Assembly: GCA_951812525.1 (NCBI GenBank)
Contig: OX638316.1
Location: 1,438,506-1,502,505 of the forward strand
Direction: 5' to 3'
DNA length: 64,000 nt
From: an uncultured Poribacteria bacterium
Lineage (GTDB): Bacteria; Poribacteria; WGA-4E; WGA-3G
Both the position numbers and the translations under genes were made by a program. How positions within the stretch are numbered: position 1 is the stretch's first letter; each line of letters opens with the position of its first letter. This document shows, piece by piece, positions 31,163 through 39,489 of this stretch. The notes beneath the pieces are model-generated. The model was not told the DNA's origin. It saw nothing but the letters and a program-made list of their open reading frames with translations, and did no database searches.

Positions 31163-31654
31163 TTATTTCTCGCTTTGTGTGGTGAAGAGCCGCCGAAGAG
31201 ATTTCTTCAATCTCGCATCTGTTACACTGGCAAGTGTCTGCTCAATTTGCTCTAATTCTTCAGGGGTTGTACGACGGGTGGTGTCAGTATTGGACTGTTT
31301 TGGTGGTTTAGATTGGGATTCGGGGGGCTTTGTTTCTGCATCGCGAGGTGTTACGGCGCGGATTTGGCGTAATTCTATCCGGAGATCTGTGAGAACAGAC
31401 TGTCCCAATTCCGCATTCAGGTTGGCTATGATTCTCTGTTTGAGGAATAGGAGTTCTCGCCTGTAAGGTGGATATTCAGTGTAGACTTTCAAGATGCCGT
31501 TTGAAAGCGATACCGGTATTGTTTTTGAGCCGAGCGGCGCACCGAGATGTTTGCGCCAGAGGTCGAAGACCTTCTGCTCCAGTATCTTAGGTTCAAGCTG
31601 GTTTTTCCGAATAAGTTCTGTGAGGAGATTGCGTAAATCCCGTGTTTTTTGCAT
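31163..31654 (-). CDS. dciA: DciA-like (DUF721) replicative helicase loader
   Basis: 163 residues from the ATG at 31654, with GAGG six bases upstream inside the end of recF; a TTG four codons earlier overlaps that site. The N-terminal 100 residues match DUF721/DciA: a helix LRNLLTELIRKN, the W-x-x-H-L-G segment after it, then ILKVYTEYPPYRRELLFLKQRIIANLN, the KH-like strand and helix. The rest is a Pro/Gln/Thr-rich linker and a short helical tail. DciA is the ancestral loader of the DnaB helicase in bacteria lacking DnaC or DnaI. Its place between recF and gyrB at the origin is the usual one. Confidence 0.8.
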   Translation of the reverse strand: MQKTRDLRNLLTELIRKNQLEPKILEQKVFDLWRKHLGAPLGSKTIPVSLSNGILKVYTEYPPYRRELLFLKQRIIANLNAELGQSVLTDLRIELRQIRAVTPRDAETKPPESQSKPPKQSNTDTTRRTTPEELEQIEQTLASVTDARLKKSLRRLFTTQSEK

Positions 31655-31662
31655 CTGGCACC

Positions 31663-33033
31663 TCAACTCGAAGCGATGGAACTTATCTGAGCATCCTTGA
31701 CATTTAAAACATTCGGTTCATGAAGATGGTGTACGAGCGGTTCGGCGTGCGTCGCTGTAATGAAAGTCTGTGCACTCAGATTTTGGAGAACACCCAGCAG
31801 GTAACCTATGCGTTTGTAATCCAGTTCCGAAGTGACATCATCCAAAAGCACTATCGGATTCCTTCCTGTTGTGGCGCGAATCAACTCTAATTCTGCCAGT
31901 TTTAGTGCTAACGCGATTGTCCGCTGCTGACCCTGCGACCCGTAAGCGCGCGCTACCTCCCGGTATATTTCGAGGTCTTCCCTTGAGAATTGATATTCGC
32001 TATAAACTGACTCAACTTTCGGTTCCGAAAGTTGAATTAGTTCATCCGTCATCTCTTCGTCACTGTTATCCGAGATGTGCGGTTCATTCTCGCTTAGAAG
32101 CGTATGTGATTGATGCTCCAATTCGATCAGAAAATCGTCGCGATGCGGTCCAACCAATGTTGTCCCTCTCTGGAGATCCGCGGCGCGTGAAGCACTTAAC
32201 GTCGCGCCAAATTGCTTGTTAACCTCGCTTTCGCTCGGAACCTTAACCGATTCAACTCCAGATTCAGCCAATGAATTTGCGTTTGTAGATGCGGGCTCCG
32301 AATTATTATCCTTTACACTGTCCATTGACGCATCGTCCCGCACTGATGCGGAACGATACGTCAATGCTAGGCTTTCCCGACCACCCGTAAGTTTTTGGTG
32401 GTTTTTCATTGCATAAGCCTTAAGTTGGTGAAATACTTCTAAACGCTTTATAGTAACAGCAGTACCGTGTATGAGCAAAAGCTGATCCCAAGCGTCTAAC
32501 TGCGCTGCATCCACAAAGATTGTACGAATTTGCTTTAGTAGTTCGTTCCGTTGTTTGAGAACTGACTGATATTTCTGCAAATGCTGCAGATAATCGCGAT
32601 CAATCTGCGCGATAAGCAGATCGAGAAATCTCCGTCGTTCGGCTGGTGCTCCCTTTACCAATATTAGGGATTCAGGTGCGAAAAATACGGCGTTAAACTG
32701 CCCAATCCACTCAGAGCGCTTAGTATGAAGAACACCATTCTTTTTCAATCTAAACTGCCCACGTGCACGCTTCGATGCCTCAAGAGATACCACATCGTTG
32801 CTGCTATTGGTCAGTACACCTTTCAGGTAAAAGCCAGCTTCATTATGTCGGATGAGTTCGGCATCTCGCATGGCACGGTGGGATTCGGCGGTGCAGAGGA
32901 AATAAATCGCCTCAAGTAGGCTAGTCTTTCCTTGCGCGTTCCCGCCGATAATCAGATTAACCGGCTTGGAGAAACTCACTTCACAATCAATATAATTACG
33001 AAAATTACGTAAAACGATCTGGTTTAACAACAT
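31663..33033 (-). CDS. recF: DNA replication and repair protein RecF
   Basis: 456 residues, about 90 longer than most RecF proteins. Walker A is GGNAQGKTS (30-38), the ABC signature is SQGQQRT (366-372), and Walker B is IVLLDDVTSELD (ending about 405). The extra length is a Ser/Asp/Glu-rich insertion near residues 225-325 that looks unstructured. RecF loads RecA at gaps with RecO and RecR. Only eight bases separate its stop from the dciA start, and the dciA ribosome site lies in the last recF codons, so the two are coupled. The adjacent upstream element is oriC; dnaN, which normally precedes recF, is absent. Confidence 0.92.
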   Translation of the reverse strand: MLLNQIVLRNFRNYIDCEVSFSKPVNLIIGGNAQGKTSLLEAIYFLCTAESHRAMRDAELIRHNEAGFYLKGVLTNSSNDVVSLEASKRARGQFRLKKNGVLHTKRSEWIGQFNAVFFAPESLILVKGAPAERRRFLDLLIAQIDRDYLQHLQKYQSVLKQRNELLKQIRTIFVDAAQLDAWDQLLLIHGTAVTIKRLEVFHQLKAYAMKNHQKLTGGRESLALTYRSASVRDDASMDSVKDNNSEPASTNANSLAESGVESVKVPSESEVNKQFGATLSASRAADLQRGTTLVGPHRDDFLIELEHQSHTLLSENEPHISDNSDEEMTDELIQLSEPKVESVYSEYQFSREDLEIYREVARAYGSQGQQRTIALALKLAELELIRATTGRNPIVLLDDVTSELDYKRIGYLLGVLQNLSAQTFITATHAEPLVHHLHEPNVLNVKDAQISSIASS

Positions 33034-33099
33034 CTGTTTTGAAGGTATAAAAAGTATGCTTCGTTCCTAAGTATGGATCTGTAAATCGAACTTTATTAT

Positions 33100-33450
33100 C
33101 CCTGATTAAAAATTTTTTTCTAGTTTTGCACAGTTTCTAATTCTTATACTAAGTACAATTTATATATGAGTTTTAATTATTTAGTAGTATTAGTAGGGGC
33201 TGTGGATAAGTGGATAACTCGTCTAAACCCTTATGGTTACTGACTTTTCCCTGTTGATAGATTGTTGATAACTTTCTGACTTATCAACAGGTTATCAACA
33301 AAAAGAGGAAATATGCAAGTTATCAACAAGTTATCAACAAGTTATCAACAGGTTTAGCAAAGTTATGCACAAGTTATCAACAAGTTTTTTACAAAGTTAT
33401 GCACAAGTTATCAACAGGTTTAGCAAAGTTATGCACAAGTTATCAACAAA
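33100..33450. other. Chromosomal replication origin (oriC)
   Basis: The recF-dnaA spacer has an A/T-rich unwinding region (33100-33181), then five TAG/TAT trios on the plus strand (33182-33196), a GGGC spacer, and TGTGGATAA at 33201-33209, which is a perfect TTATCCACA box on the minus strand. A second reverse box is at 33263-33271. Forward TTATCAACA boxes start at 33281, 33292, 33320, 33331, 33342, 33374, 33408 and 33440; forward TTATGCACA boxes start at 33363, 33397 and 33429. Many neighbours are exactly 11 bp apart. Box, G/C spacer and trios together match the bacterial origin unwinding element described in Bacillus subtilis, where DnaA-trios load DnaA onto single strands. Confidence 0.93.
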
Positions 33451-33555
33451 ATTAGGGTGAAACGCAAGGTTAAAATACGGAACTTTAATCCTACAAAAGA
33501 GGTATCAGATAGAGTTGAAGTACAGACATTGGGTGGTAAAGGGCGTTAAAATTGG

Positions 33556-34935
33556 CTAACGGAATTGATCGAGTAGCATCATAATTGATTCACGTTCATC
33601 ATCACTTTCGTCTATCATTTTCTCGATCTGCTTGCATGCGTGAATGACAGTCGTATGGTTTTCCCTATTAAAGGATTGTGCAATGTTGGAGTATGACATT
33701 TGTGTCAGTTCCCGGCACAGATACATAGCGACTTGGCGTGGCTGTACCAATTCCTTGGTTCGCTTCTGAGACACAAGATCTGATGGATCAATACCAAAAT
33801 AGTCAGCGACGGCTGTCTGTATTGCCTTTGCTGTAGCGGTTTTCCGCTGACGGAGTGGCGAGGTGGAACCGACATCACCAAGAATTTGTCGAGCAAACTC
33901 CACACTCAGGTTCTCCTTAAGTATTGAAGCTTGTGCGATAAGGCGAACGAGTGTACCTTCTAATTCTCGAATATTGGTCGTGACCATCTCGGCGATGTAG
34001 CTAATTACCTCATTAGGGAGATGTGTCATTCCCTGATCTTGGCATTTTTGTTGGAGAATCGCGATACGCATCTCATATTGTGGTCGATCTATTTCAGCGA
34101 CCATACCCCACTCAAAGCGTGAGCGGAGGCGTTCCTCCAAGTTCTCCAGATTACCCGGAGGGCGGTCACTGGTCATGACTATCTGGTTTGAATTCATGTG
34201 GAGGTCGTTAAAGGTATTGAAGAATTCTTCCTGTGTACCCTCTTTGCGTTGCAAAAACTGTATGTCATCAATGAGAAGCATATCAGCCGTTCGATATTTT
34301 GTCCGAAAGCCTTGTGCCGATGTACGGTTAACAATGGATTCCACATACTCATTCATAAAGGTTTCTGATGTAACATACAGCACTTTCTTTTCCGGCTGGT
34401 GCACTGAAAGTCGATTGCCAATGGCGTGTAGCAAATGCGTTTTGCCCAACCCTACTTCGCCGTAGATAAAGAGCGGATTATAGTCACGACCCGGATTTTC
34501 CGAGACAGCCAGAGCTGTCGCGTGACACACGCGATTGCTGGAGCCAACGATGAATCTATCAAACCGATAATTCGGATTCAATCCTGTCTGAACTTGTCGG
34601 GGTCGGGTGGGAGGATCATCAACGGAGGTGTTGTTTAAGCTAATCAGTTCTTCGGACTGCGTCTCGCTAACATCTTCGCTTTCATCGGTACTTGATTCGT
34701 CTACAGTGAGGATCAGGGCACACCGGGCACCAATTAATGTGGCTAACACCCGTTGGATATCAGCGCGGAACCGCTCTTCAATTCTCGCACGCGTGTACGC
34801 TGAAGGGACAGCTATCTTCAACGCTTCTGCTGTAATTGAGAGTGGAACTGCTTGATGAAGATAGACGTCTTGTCGCGCTGCATCGCTGAGTTTTTCCAGT
34901 ATTTCTAACCAAATTTCATTTGGGGTCTGCCGCAT
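33556..34935 (-). CDS. dnaA: Chromosomal replication initiator DnaA
   Basis: 459 residues in four domains: an N-terminal interaction domain (1-75), an acidic linker (80-118), an AAA+ ATPase with Walker A GEVGLGKTH (159-167) and Walker B LLIDDIQFL, and a C-terminal DNA-binding domain from about 365. The DNA-binding signature reads NRENHTTVIHA (423-433), where nearly all DnaA proteins have G-G-R-D-H-T-T-V. The residue equal to E. coli Asp433 is Asn426, Arg432 is Glu425, and Pro423 is Ser416; Arg399 is kept as Arg392. A strong promoter lies at 35092-35120. It binds the boxes of the adjacent oriC and opens the duplex. Confidence 0.95.
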   Translation of the reverse strand: MRQTPNEIWLEILEKLSDAARQDVYLHQAVPLSITAEALKIAVPSAYTRARIEERFRADIQRVLATLIGARCALILTVDESSTDESEDVSETQSEELISLNNTSVDDPPTRPRQVQTGLNPNYRFDRFIVGSSNRVCHATALAVSENPGRDYNPLFIYGEVGLGKTHLLHAIGNRLSVHQPEKKVLYVTSETFMNEYVESIVNRTSAQGFRTKYRTADMLLIDDIQFLQRKEGTQEEFFNTFNDLHMNSNQIVMTSDRPPGNLENLEERLRSRFEWGMVAEIDRPQYEMRIAILQQKCQDQGMTHLPNEVISYIAEMVTTNIRELEGTLVRLIAQASILKENLSVEFARQILGDVGSTSPLRQRKTATAKAIQTAVADYFGIDPSDLVSQKRTKELVQPRQVAMYLCRELTQMSYSNIAQSFNRENHTTVIHACKQIEKMIDESDDERESIMMLLDQFR

Positions 34936-35091
34936 GAGCGTCCATCCTAACCTGAGTTCTATATGTGCCTTCCATGAACATTTGCAAGTTGTGCGCGCTG
35001 CTTTACTCGAAGTGAAGTGATTGTTCTATATCGGGTATGTGCGAGTTCAATATCCGCTAAAACTTGCTATTATGAATTGGCAGTGAAAAAT

Positions 35092-35120
35092 ATCTTACCA
35101 CTTTATTATGAAAATGTCAA
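35092..35120 (-). promoter_or_regulatory. Sigma-70 promoter of dnaA
   Basis: On the minus strand: perfect TTGACA (35115-35120), a 17-base spacer, and TAAGAT (35092-35097). It predicts a dnaA leader of about 150 bases. Confidence 0.75.
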
Positions 35121-35251
35121 AACTTTTTATCAGAATTTTTTCGTCTTGCAAATCTGCATTACAGATGTCGTTGGTACAACACTCTTTACCGAAATCGAAA
35201 TTTTGTCAAGCCATTTTCTCGAGGTTTGCGACACAAAAAGCACCAAAAAAT

Positions 35252-35280
35252 TTGACAAACGCTCAAAAATGGCGTATCAT
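35252..35280 (+). promoter_or_regulatory. Sigma-70 promoter of rpmH
   Basis: Perfect TTGACA (35252-35257), a 17-base spacer starting AACGCT, and TATCAT (35275-35280), about 115 bases before the rpmH start. The TTGACAAACGCT segment is identical in the promoter at 52768-52796. Confidence 0.8.
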
Positions 35281-35399
35281 TTTAAAACTAAAATATGATG
35301 CTCTCTGGGGAACGAATACTACACTAAAACTATAGGACCAGGAACTGAATATAATGCCCCTGATTCGCTTGCATCAGGACAGAGAAAAGGAGACGTTTC

Positions 35400-35534
35400 A
35401 TGAAGCGCACATATCAACCACATCGTCGTAAACGAAAAAATAAGTTCGGTTTCCGTAAACGTATGTCTACGCGGTATGGCAGACAAACTATCGCGCGCCG
35501 CCGCGCGAAGGGACGAAAAGTCTTAAGTGCCTAA
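35400..35534 (+). CDS. rpmH: Ribosomal protein L34
   Basis: A 44-residue, strongly basic protein: [19 protein letters not shown], then [21 protein letters not shown] and VLSA. This is the standard L34 sequence, with the T-Y-Q-P-(H/S)-x-R-x-R-K-x-x-x-G-F-R pattern. The ATG at 35400 has AAGGAG seven bases upstream and a strong promoter at 35252-35280. L34 is part of the large ribosomal subunit. rpmH next to dnaA is a widely kept arrangement, but the RNase P protein gene rnpA that usually follows is missing. Confidence 0.95.
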   Translation: MKRTYQPHRRKRKNKFGFRKRMSTRYGRQTIARRRAKGRKVLSA

Positions 35535-35568
35535 ATCGAACTAACGAGTTAGCACTGAGGCACCAAGA

Positions 35569-35585
35569 GATAGGATTATCCTATC
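35569..35585. terminator. Short hairpin after rpmH
   Basis: Perfect 7-bp stem GATAGGA/TCCTATC with loop TTA, 34 bases after the rpmH stop. It lacks a T run, so it may be a weak terminator or an RNA-stabilising hairpin. Confidence 0.35.
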
Positions 35586-35686
35586 ACACCGAGCGTGATA
35601 CAGGTAGGCTAACACTGGCAATCCGCACATCTTAAATCTTTTAGTCATTCTCTAATTTTTATACCCGGCACTGGAAGAAAAAGCGA

Positions 35687-36964
35687 ATGCCCCGAATTTT
35701 TAAACTGCCTCACTTCTACCATAGCCCAATCATTTCCGTAGTGAAACGCGCTCGCCGAGAAATCGATGTTCGCAAACGAGATCTGTCACCTACGTTGCTG
35801 GACTTTGGACCCGTCCGTTTTAAAATAGCACGCCACTTCGGTTTCTGTTACGGGGTCGAGAACGCCATTGAGATCGCCTACCAAGCGTTGGCAGAGAATC
35901 CAGACAAACGCATCTTCCTGCTATCCGAAATTATCCACAATCCACATGTGAACGAAAACTTAAGGCAGCGCGGAGTCCAGTTCCTCATGGATACCGCTGG
36001 CACATCGCTACTTCCTTTTGATATTTTAATGCCCGACGATGTCGTTATTGTTCCTGCTTTCGGTACCACACTTGAAGTGGAGCAGTCGCTTAAAGAGCGC
36101 GGTGTTATCCTCACTGCCTATAATACGACATGCCCATTTGTTGAAAAGGTTTGGCGGCGGAGTGAAGAGATTGGCACACAGGATTACACTGTTGTTATCC
36201 ACGGGAAACGGTATCATGAGGAGACGCGCGCAACGTTTTCCCATGCCCAAGCAAGCGCACCGGTCGTCGTCGTTCGAGACCTTGGCGAAGCGCGGGCTTT
36301 AGCAAAGGTCATCTCTGGTGAAGAAGATACTGCCTTCTTCTTTGAAAAATTCGCAGACCGTTTCTCCCCCGGCTTTGATCCCGCTATTCATCTCAAACGC
36401 ATTGGTGTTGTCAATCAGACGACCATGCTTGCCACTGAGACAGAGGCGATCGCAGACTTGCTGCGAGAGGCTATCAGGAAAACCTACGGCGATGCCAAGA
36501 TGTCGGAACACTTTGCTGATACCAAAGACACCCTCTGTTATGCCACAAAGGAAAATCAGGATGCGACCCTCGCACTCATTGCCGATGGTGGGGATGTCGC
36601 AGTCGTCGTCGGTGGGTACAACTCGTCTAATACAAGCCATCTCGTAGAACTCTGTCAACAGCATCTCCCGACCTATTTTGTCCGAAATGCAGACGAACTG
36701 CTCAGCCCTAAACAAATTCGCCACCTTGAATTAGAAACAAAAACGGTGCAAATTACAGAAGATTGGCTTTCTCAGACAATCGAAATCCCAGAATCTAAAA
36801 CACCTGTCGACATTGTACTGACTGCCGGTGCTTCTTGTCCCGATGTCTTACTTGATGAGGTATTGCAAAAGATTGTTGGATGGTTTCCAAACACTCGCTC
36901 TGTTGAAGAGGTTTTGGAACCCTATGATACCTTTGTAGGGGACGAACTCGCTGAAGCCCTATAA
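35687..36964 (+). CDS. ispH: 4-hydroxy-3-methylbut-2-enyl diphosphate reductase
   Basis: 425 residues; the longer IspH/LytB form, about 100 residues more than the E. coli enzyme. Three cysteines that bind the iron-sulfur cluster are visible: Cys54 in HFGFCYGVE, Cys149 in NTTCPFVEKVW and Cys384 in GASCPDVLLDEV. IspH catalyses the last step of the non-mevalonate pathway, reducing HMBPP to IPP and DMAPP. This implies that the organism makes isoprenoids by the MEP route. The extra length lies at the N-terminus and in the middle (DAKMSEHFADTKDTLCYATKENQ region). The end overlaps the convergent hisC by six bases. Confidence 0.92.
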   Translation: MPRIFKLPHFYHSPIISVVKRARREIDVRKRDLSPTLLDFGPVRFKIARHFGFCYGVENAIEIAYQALAENPDKRIFLLSEIIHNPHVNENLRQRGVQFLMDTAGTSLLPFDILMPDDVVIVPAFGTTLEVEQSLKERGVILTAYNTTCPFVEKVWRRSEEIGTQDYTVVIHGKRYHEETRATFSHAQASAPVVVVRDLGEARALAKVISGEEDTAFFFEKFADRFSPGFDPAIHLKRIGVVNQTTMLATETEAIADLLREAIRKTYGDAKMSEHFADTKDTLCYATKENQDATLALIADGGDVAVVVGGYNSSNTSHLVELCQQHLPTYFVRNADELLSPKQIRHLELETKTVQITEDWLSQTIEIPESKTPVDIVLTAGASCPDVLLDEVLQKIVGWFPNTRSVEEVLEPYDTFVGDELAEAL

Positions 36965-38056
36965 AGTTGATAACACTTTCAGCAATACCGATGTTTGAGA
37001 CGGCGTGCCAACACTGATTCGGATATGGTCGCGGAGGCCCGGTGTGTTAAAGTATCGGATGAGAATGCCACGTTCGGCTAACGCACCTTTCAGTTCTGCA
37101 GCATCTTTGCCAACGACCCGTACCAAGATAAAATTCGCTTCACTCGGATACGGTTCCAAAAAGTCAAACTCCCCCAATGCCTGATAAAGCCGTCCACGTT
37201 CCTCTACAATTTTTTCCACATTCTCCCGTAAATGGTGCACATCCGACAAGGAAGCCAAAGCCGCTGTTGCTCCCGCAACGTTTACATTGTAGGGCTGCTT
37301 AATCTTCAACAGATGTGAGAGTACCCAGTGCGGAAAAACACCATATCCTACCCGCAATCCTGCCAAACCTGCCCATTTGCTGAATGTCCGAAGCACAATC
37401 AGGTTTTCATGCTCTAAAACCCAATCTACACGACTGCTGCCAGAGAATTCGACATAAGCTTCATCCAACACAACAATTACGGGCAGCTGAAGCAGTTGCC
37501 GAAGGCACGTGTCGCCAAGTACACTGCCATCAGGATTGTTTGGACTTGTAAGAAAGATAATTTTAACGTTTCCGTTGTTGTGAGTGCGTGTAACTACCGA
37601 TTCAGTGTCTAACAAGAAGTCCGCTTTTCGCGCAATATCAATGATTCTGCCACCGTTAAGTTCTGTGTCGAAACGATACATTCCGAACGTTGGAGGGCAG
37701 TTAATAACTGCATCGCCGGGATCGATAAATAACCTTATGATAAGATCTATCAGTTCGTCCGCACCGTGTCCAGCGACGATGTGGCTTGCATCGATACCTG
37801 TGTACTGGCTCAAAGCATGACGGAGGGAGGTACTGTCCGGGTCTGGATATATGTGATAATAGGTTTCGTTTGCCAACGCTTCGTATACGCACGGCGAGGG
37901 ACCGTAAGGGTTCTCATTCGCATCAAGCTTAATAATGTCCTCAGGGGATATGTTGAGGCGTTGGCTAAGCACATCAAACGGCACGATGGGTGTGTACGGT
38001 GCCATATCTGCAATGTCTGGACGAATGAGGTTTTTGTAGGATGTTTTGGGGGACAT
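36959..38056 (-). CDS. hisC: Histidinol-phosphate aminotransferase
   Basis: 365 residues from the ATG at 38056, the usual HisC length. The frame is open 36 codons further upstream, but that part is an intergenic repeat (38069-38095) and would add an unrelated N-terminus. It is a PLP fold-type I aminotransferase: KLDANENPYGPSP at the N-terminus, SPNNPDGS near 171, VVLDEAYVEF near 196, and the PLP lysine Lys227 in RTFSKWAGLAGLRVGYG. HisC converts imidazole-acetol phosphate to histidinol phosphate; related enzymes act on aromatic amino acids. No other his genes are nearby. The ribosome site is weak. Confidence 0.88.
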   Translation of the reverse strand: MSPKTSYKNLIRPDIADMAPYTPIVPFDVLSQRLNISPEDIIKLDANENPYGPSPCVYEALANETYYHIYPDPDSTSLRHALSQYTGIDASHIVAGHGADELIDLIIRLFIDPGDAVINCPPTFGMYRFDTELNGGRIIDIARKADFLLDTESVVTRTHNNGNVKIIFLTSPNNPDGSVLGDTCLRQLLQLPVIVVLDEAYVEFSGSSRVDWVLEHENLIVLRTFSKWAGLAGLRVGYGVFPHWVLSHLLKIKQPYNVNVAGATAALASLSDVHHLRENVEKIVEERGRLYQALGEFDFLEPYPSEANFILVRVVGKDAAELKGALAERGILIRYFNTPGLRDHIRISVGTPSQTSVLLKVLSTL

Positions 38057-38068
38057 TGTTTCTCGTAG

Positions 38069-38095
38069 GTTGGGTTGAACGAAGTGAAACCCAAC
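38069..38095. repeat. TTGGGTT/AACCCAA dispersed repeat, copy 2
   Basis: The shortest copy: GTTGGGTT and AACCCAAC arms 11 bases apart, forming a hairpin just upstream of hisC. Its arms equal those at 42449-42545 and 59862-59932. Confidence 0.7.
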
Positions 38096-38111
38096 ACAAC
38101 CTCTAATGTGG

Positions 38112-38200
38112 TAGGCGAGGTTTTGTGGCGTACTCGACCCCGGTGAATGCCATAAGGCATTCATACCGTTGATTCATGCGATCTGCATTCTAACCTCGCC
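38112..38200. repeat. GGCGAGGTT...AACCTCGCC inverted repeat
   Basis: Arms GTAGGCGAGGTT and TAACCTCGCC lie about 70 bases apart. Inside is a perfect 8-bp hairpin TGAATGCC-ATAA-GGCATTCA (38144-38163). The arms match the compact repeats at 51606 and 51651, so this looks like a longer copy carrying an insert. Confidence 0.55.
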
Positions 38201-38249
38201 TGTTTACAGCGTCTTCGGACCACAAACTGTTGGGTTGCGGGAAACCACT

Positions 38250-38284
38250 TCTAACAGCCGACAGCTGACCGCTATCGCTGTCCC
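38250..38284 (-). repeat. GCAGTCAGC-type repeat after the dehydrogenase
   Basis: The minus strand reads GATAGCGGTCAGC, GTCGGC and GTTAG units right after the stop codon at 38285. Same class and same relative direction as the repeats after porV and porU. Confidence 0.5.
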
Positions 38285-39364
38285 TTACAGACTTGGATTC
38301 GGTGAGGTACGAACCTCAACTGCCTTCGGGCTCAGCGCACCGAGGGGTGTCTCACCCTTCAGCACCCGAACGAAATCGTCTATCGTCATATCCGCCACGC
38401 GTAAATTAGAATCTTCCGTTCTACCAGCGATATGCGGTGTGTGGACAACGTTATCTCGGTTGCGGAGTTCATCATCGACAGGGACCGGTTCGATATCGTA
38501 AACGTCAAAGGCACCAGCGAGTTCATCCTTCACAATCCGTTCACGCAATGCTTCCATATCGACGGCGTGGGCACGTGTAATCACGACAACCAAACTACCT
38601 TTCCGCAGATGGTAGATACGTTCGCGATTCAATAGATGCCGTGCTGAAGGAGTCGGTGGGACAGCCACGAACACAATATCAGAAGTATCGGCAAGTGTAT
38701 CCATATCCGTACGTTGCACATCCCATTCTTGGAGGAGTGCTTCCGGCACGTATGGATCAAAACCCGACACTGTTGCTCCGAAAACTCTACACCATTGCGC
38801 TATTTTCCCGCCAATCTGTCCAAGACCGATAACGCCAATGTTTTTCGTGCCGAGGTCGCCGTTAACGAAGTCTGGATCGTCACAGAATTGATGCGCGACA
38901 GGAAGTTTTTTCTCGCCCCATATCGGATTTTCCCAATCCCACAGTACTTCTCCAGCTGCCATCTTTTTATGCCACTGTGCTGTCCGACGCAGCGAAGACA
39001 AAGCGAGACCGAAAGCGCACTCCGCCACTGATTGCGACCACGCCCGCGTCGATTCAATGACAGGGATACCGCGTGCCTGAAGTGCTTGGTATGGTATACC
39101 GTGACCAGAGTTATCTGTCATCGCTCCGAGCACTTTGAGTTTTGGTGCCGCCGCGATGCATGCCTCGGTCAGATTTCCGCCGAAGTGGGATATACCGATC
39201 GTCTCACTTAAGTCGACCTGTTCGTGAATAGGATCTCGACTGTCGGTGTTGAGAACAAGCGTTACGCCGAGTTCTTCTAACCGACTTACCATCTGTTTGT
39301 GTACGAAGGGCCAAGAGATCTCTAAGTTAGAATAACGTGTGAATACAAATTCGGGGCTTGCCAT
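38285..39364 (-). CDS. D-isomer-specific 2-hydroxyacid dehydrogenase
   Basis: 359 residues from the ATG at 39364, which has AAGGA seven bases upstream; 14 further upstream codons are in frame but unsupported. The NAD-binding Rossmann motif is GVIGLGQIGGKIA near residue 180. The catalytic residues of the family appear as Arg in VVITRAHAVDME, Glu in DVYDIEPVP and His in TPHIAGRTE. The family reduces 2-keto acids to D-2-hydroxy acids or the reverse; members include D-3-phosphoglycerate, glycerate and formate dehydrogenases. The substrate cannot be told. It lies near a GH2 glycosidase on the same strand. Confidence 0.85.
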   Translation of the reverse strand: MASPEFVFTRYSNLEISWPFVHKQMVSRLEELGVTLVLNTDSRDPIHEQVDLSETIGISHFGGNLTEACIAAAPKLKVLGAMTDNSGHGIPYQALQARGIPVIESTRAWSQSVAECAFGLALSSLRRTAQWHKKMAAGEVLWDWENPIWGEKKLPVAHQFCDDPDFVNGDLGTKNIGVIGLGQIGGKIAQWCRVFGATVSGFDPYVPEALLQEWDVQRTDMDTLADTSDIVFVAVPPTPSARHLLNRERIYHLRKGSLVVVITRAHAVDMEALRERIVKDELAGAFDVYDIEPVPVDDELRNRDNVVHTPHIAGRTEDSNLRVADMTIDDFVRVLKGETPLGALSPKAVEVRTSPNPSL

Positions 39365-39460
39365 AAATTTTTCCTTTTTTAATAATGACAGTCGGGTAAA
39401 ACTCAACCATCCATCTGTTCGTTCGGGTTCTGTGCCTGAATAGACACAATATCCTCTGAT

Positions 39461-39489
39461 TACTGATCCTGAAAGCCGATTGCTAATAA
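39461..39489 (-). repeat. GCAATCGGC-type repeat after the GH2 gene
   Basis: The minus strand reads TTAGCAATCGGC, TTTCAGGATCAG directly after the stop codon at 39490. A diverged member of the class found after porV and porU. Confidence 0.4.

Larger units (their letters stand above)
34936..35399. promoter_or_regulatory. Divergent dnaA-rpmH control region
   Basis: A 460-base spacer between divergent dnaA and rpmH with a strong promoter facing each way (35092-35120 and 35252-35280). No DnaA box of the oriC type is obvious here. No extra gene is supported. Confidence 0.6.

Noticed and set aside
33281-33448. Regular short repeats that look like a CRISPR array
   Set aside because: The units are 9-base DnaA boxes in an oriC context between recF and dnaA, with no 25-40 base repeats or unique spacers.
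35017-35335. Short plus-strand frames in the dnaA-rpmH spacer
   Set aside because: They cover the promoters of both genes and have no ribosome sites or protein-like features.
38057-38164. N-terminal extension of hisC
   Set aside because: The extra codons are the TTGGGTT/AACCCAA repeat and a palindrome; the ATG at 38056 gives normal HisC length.
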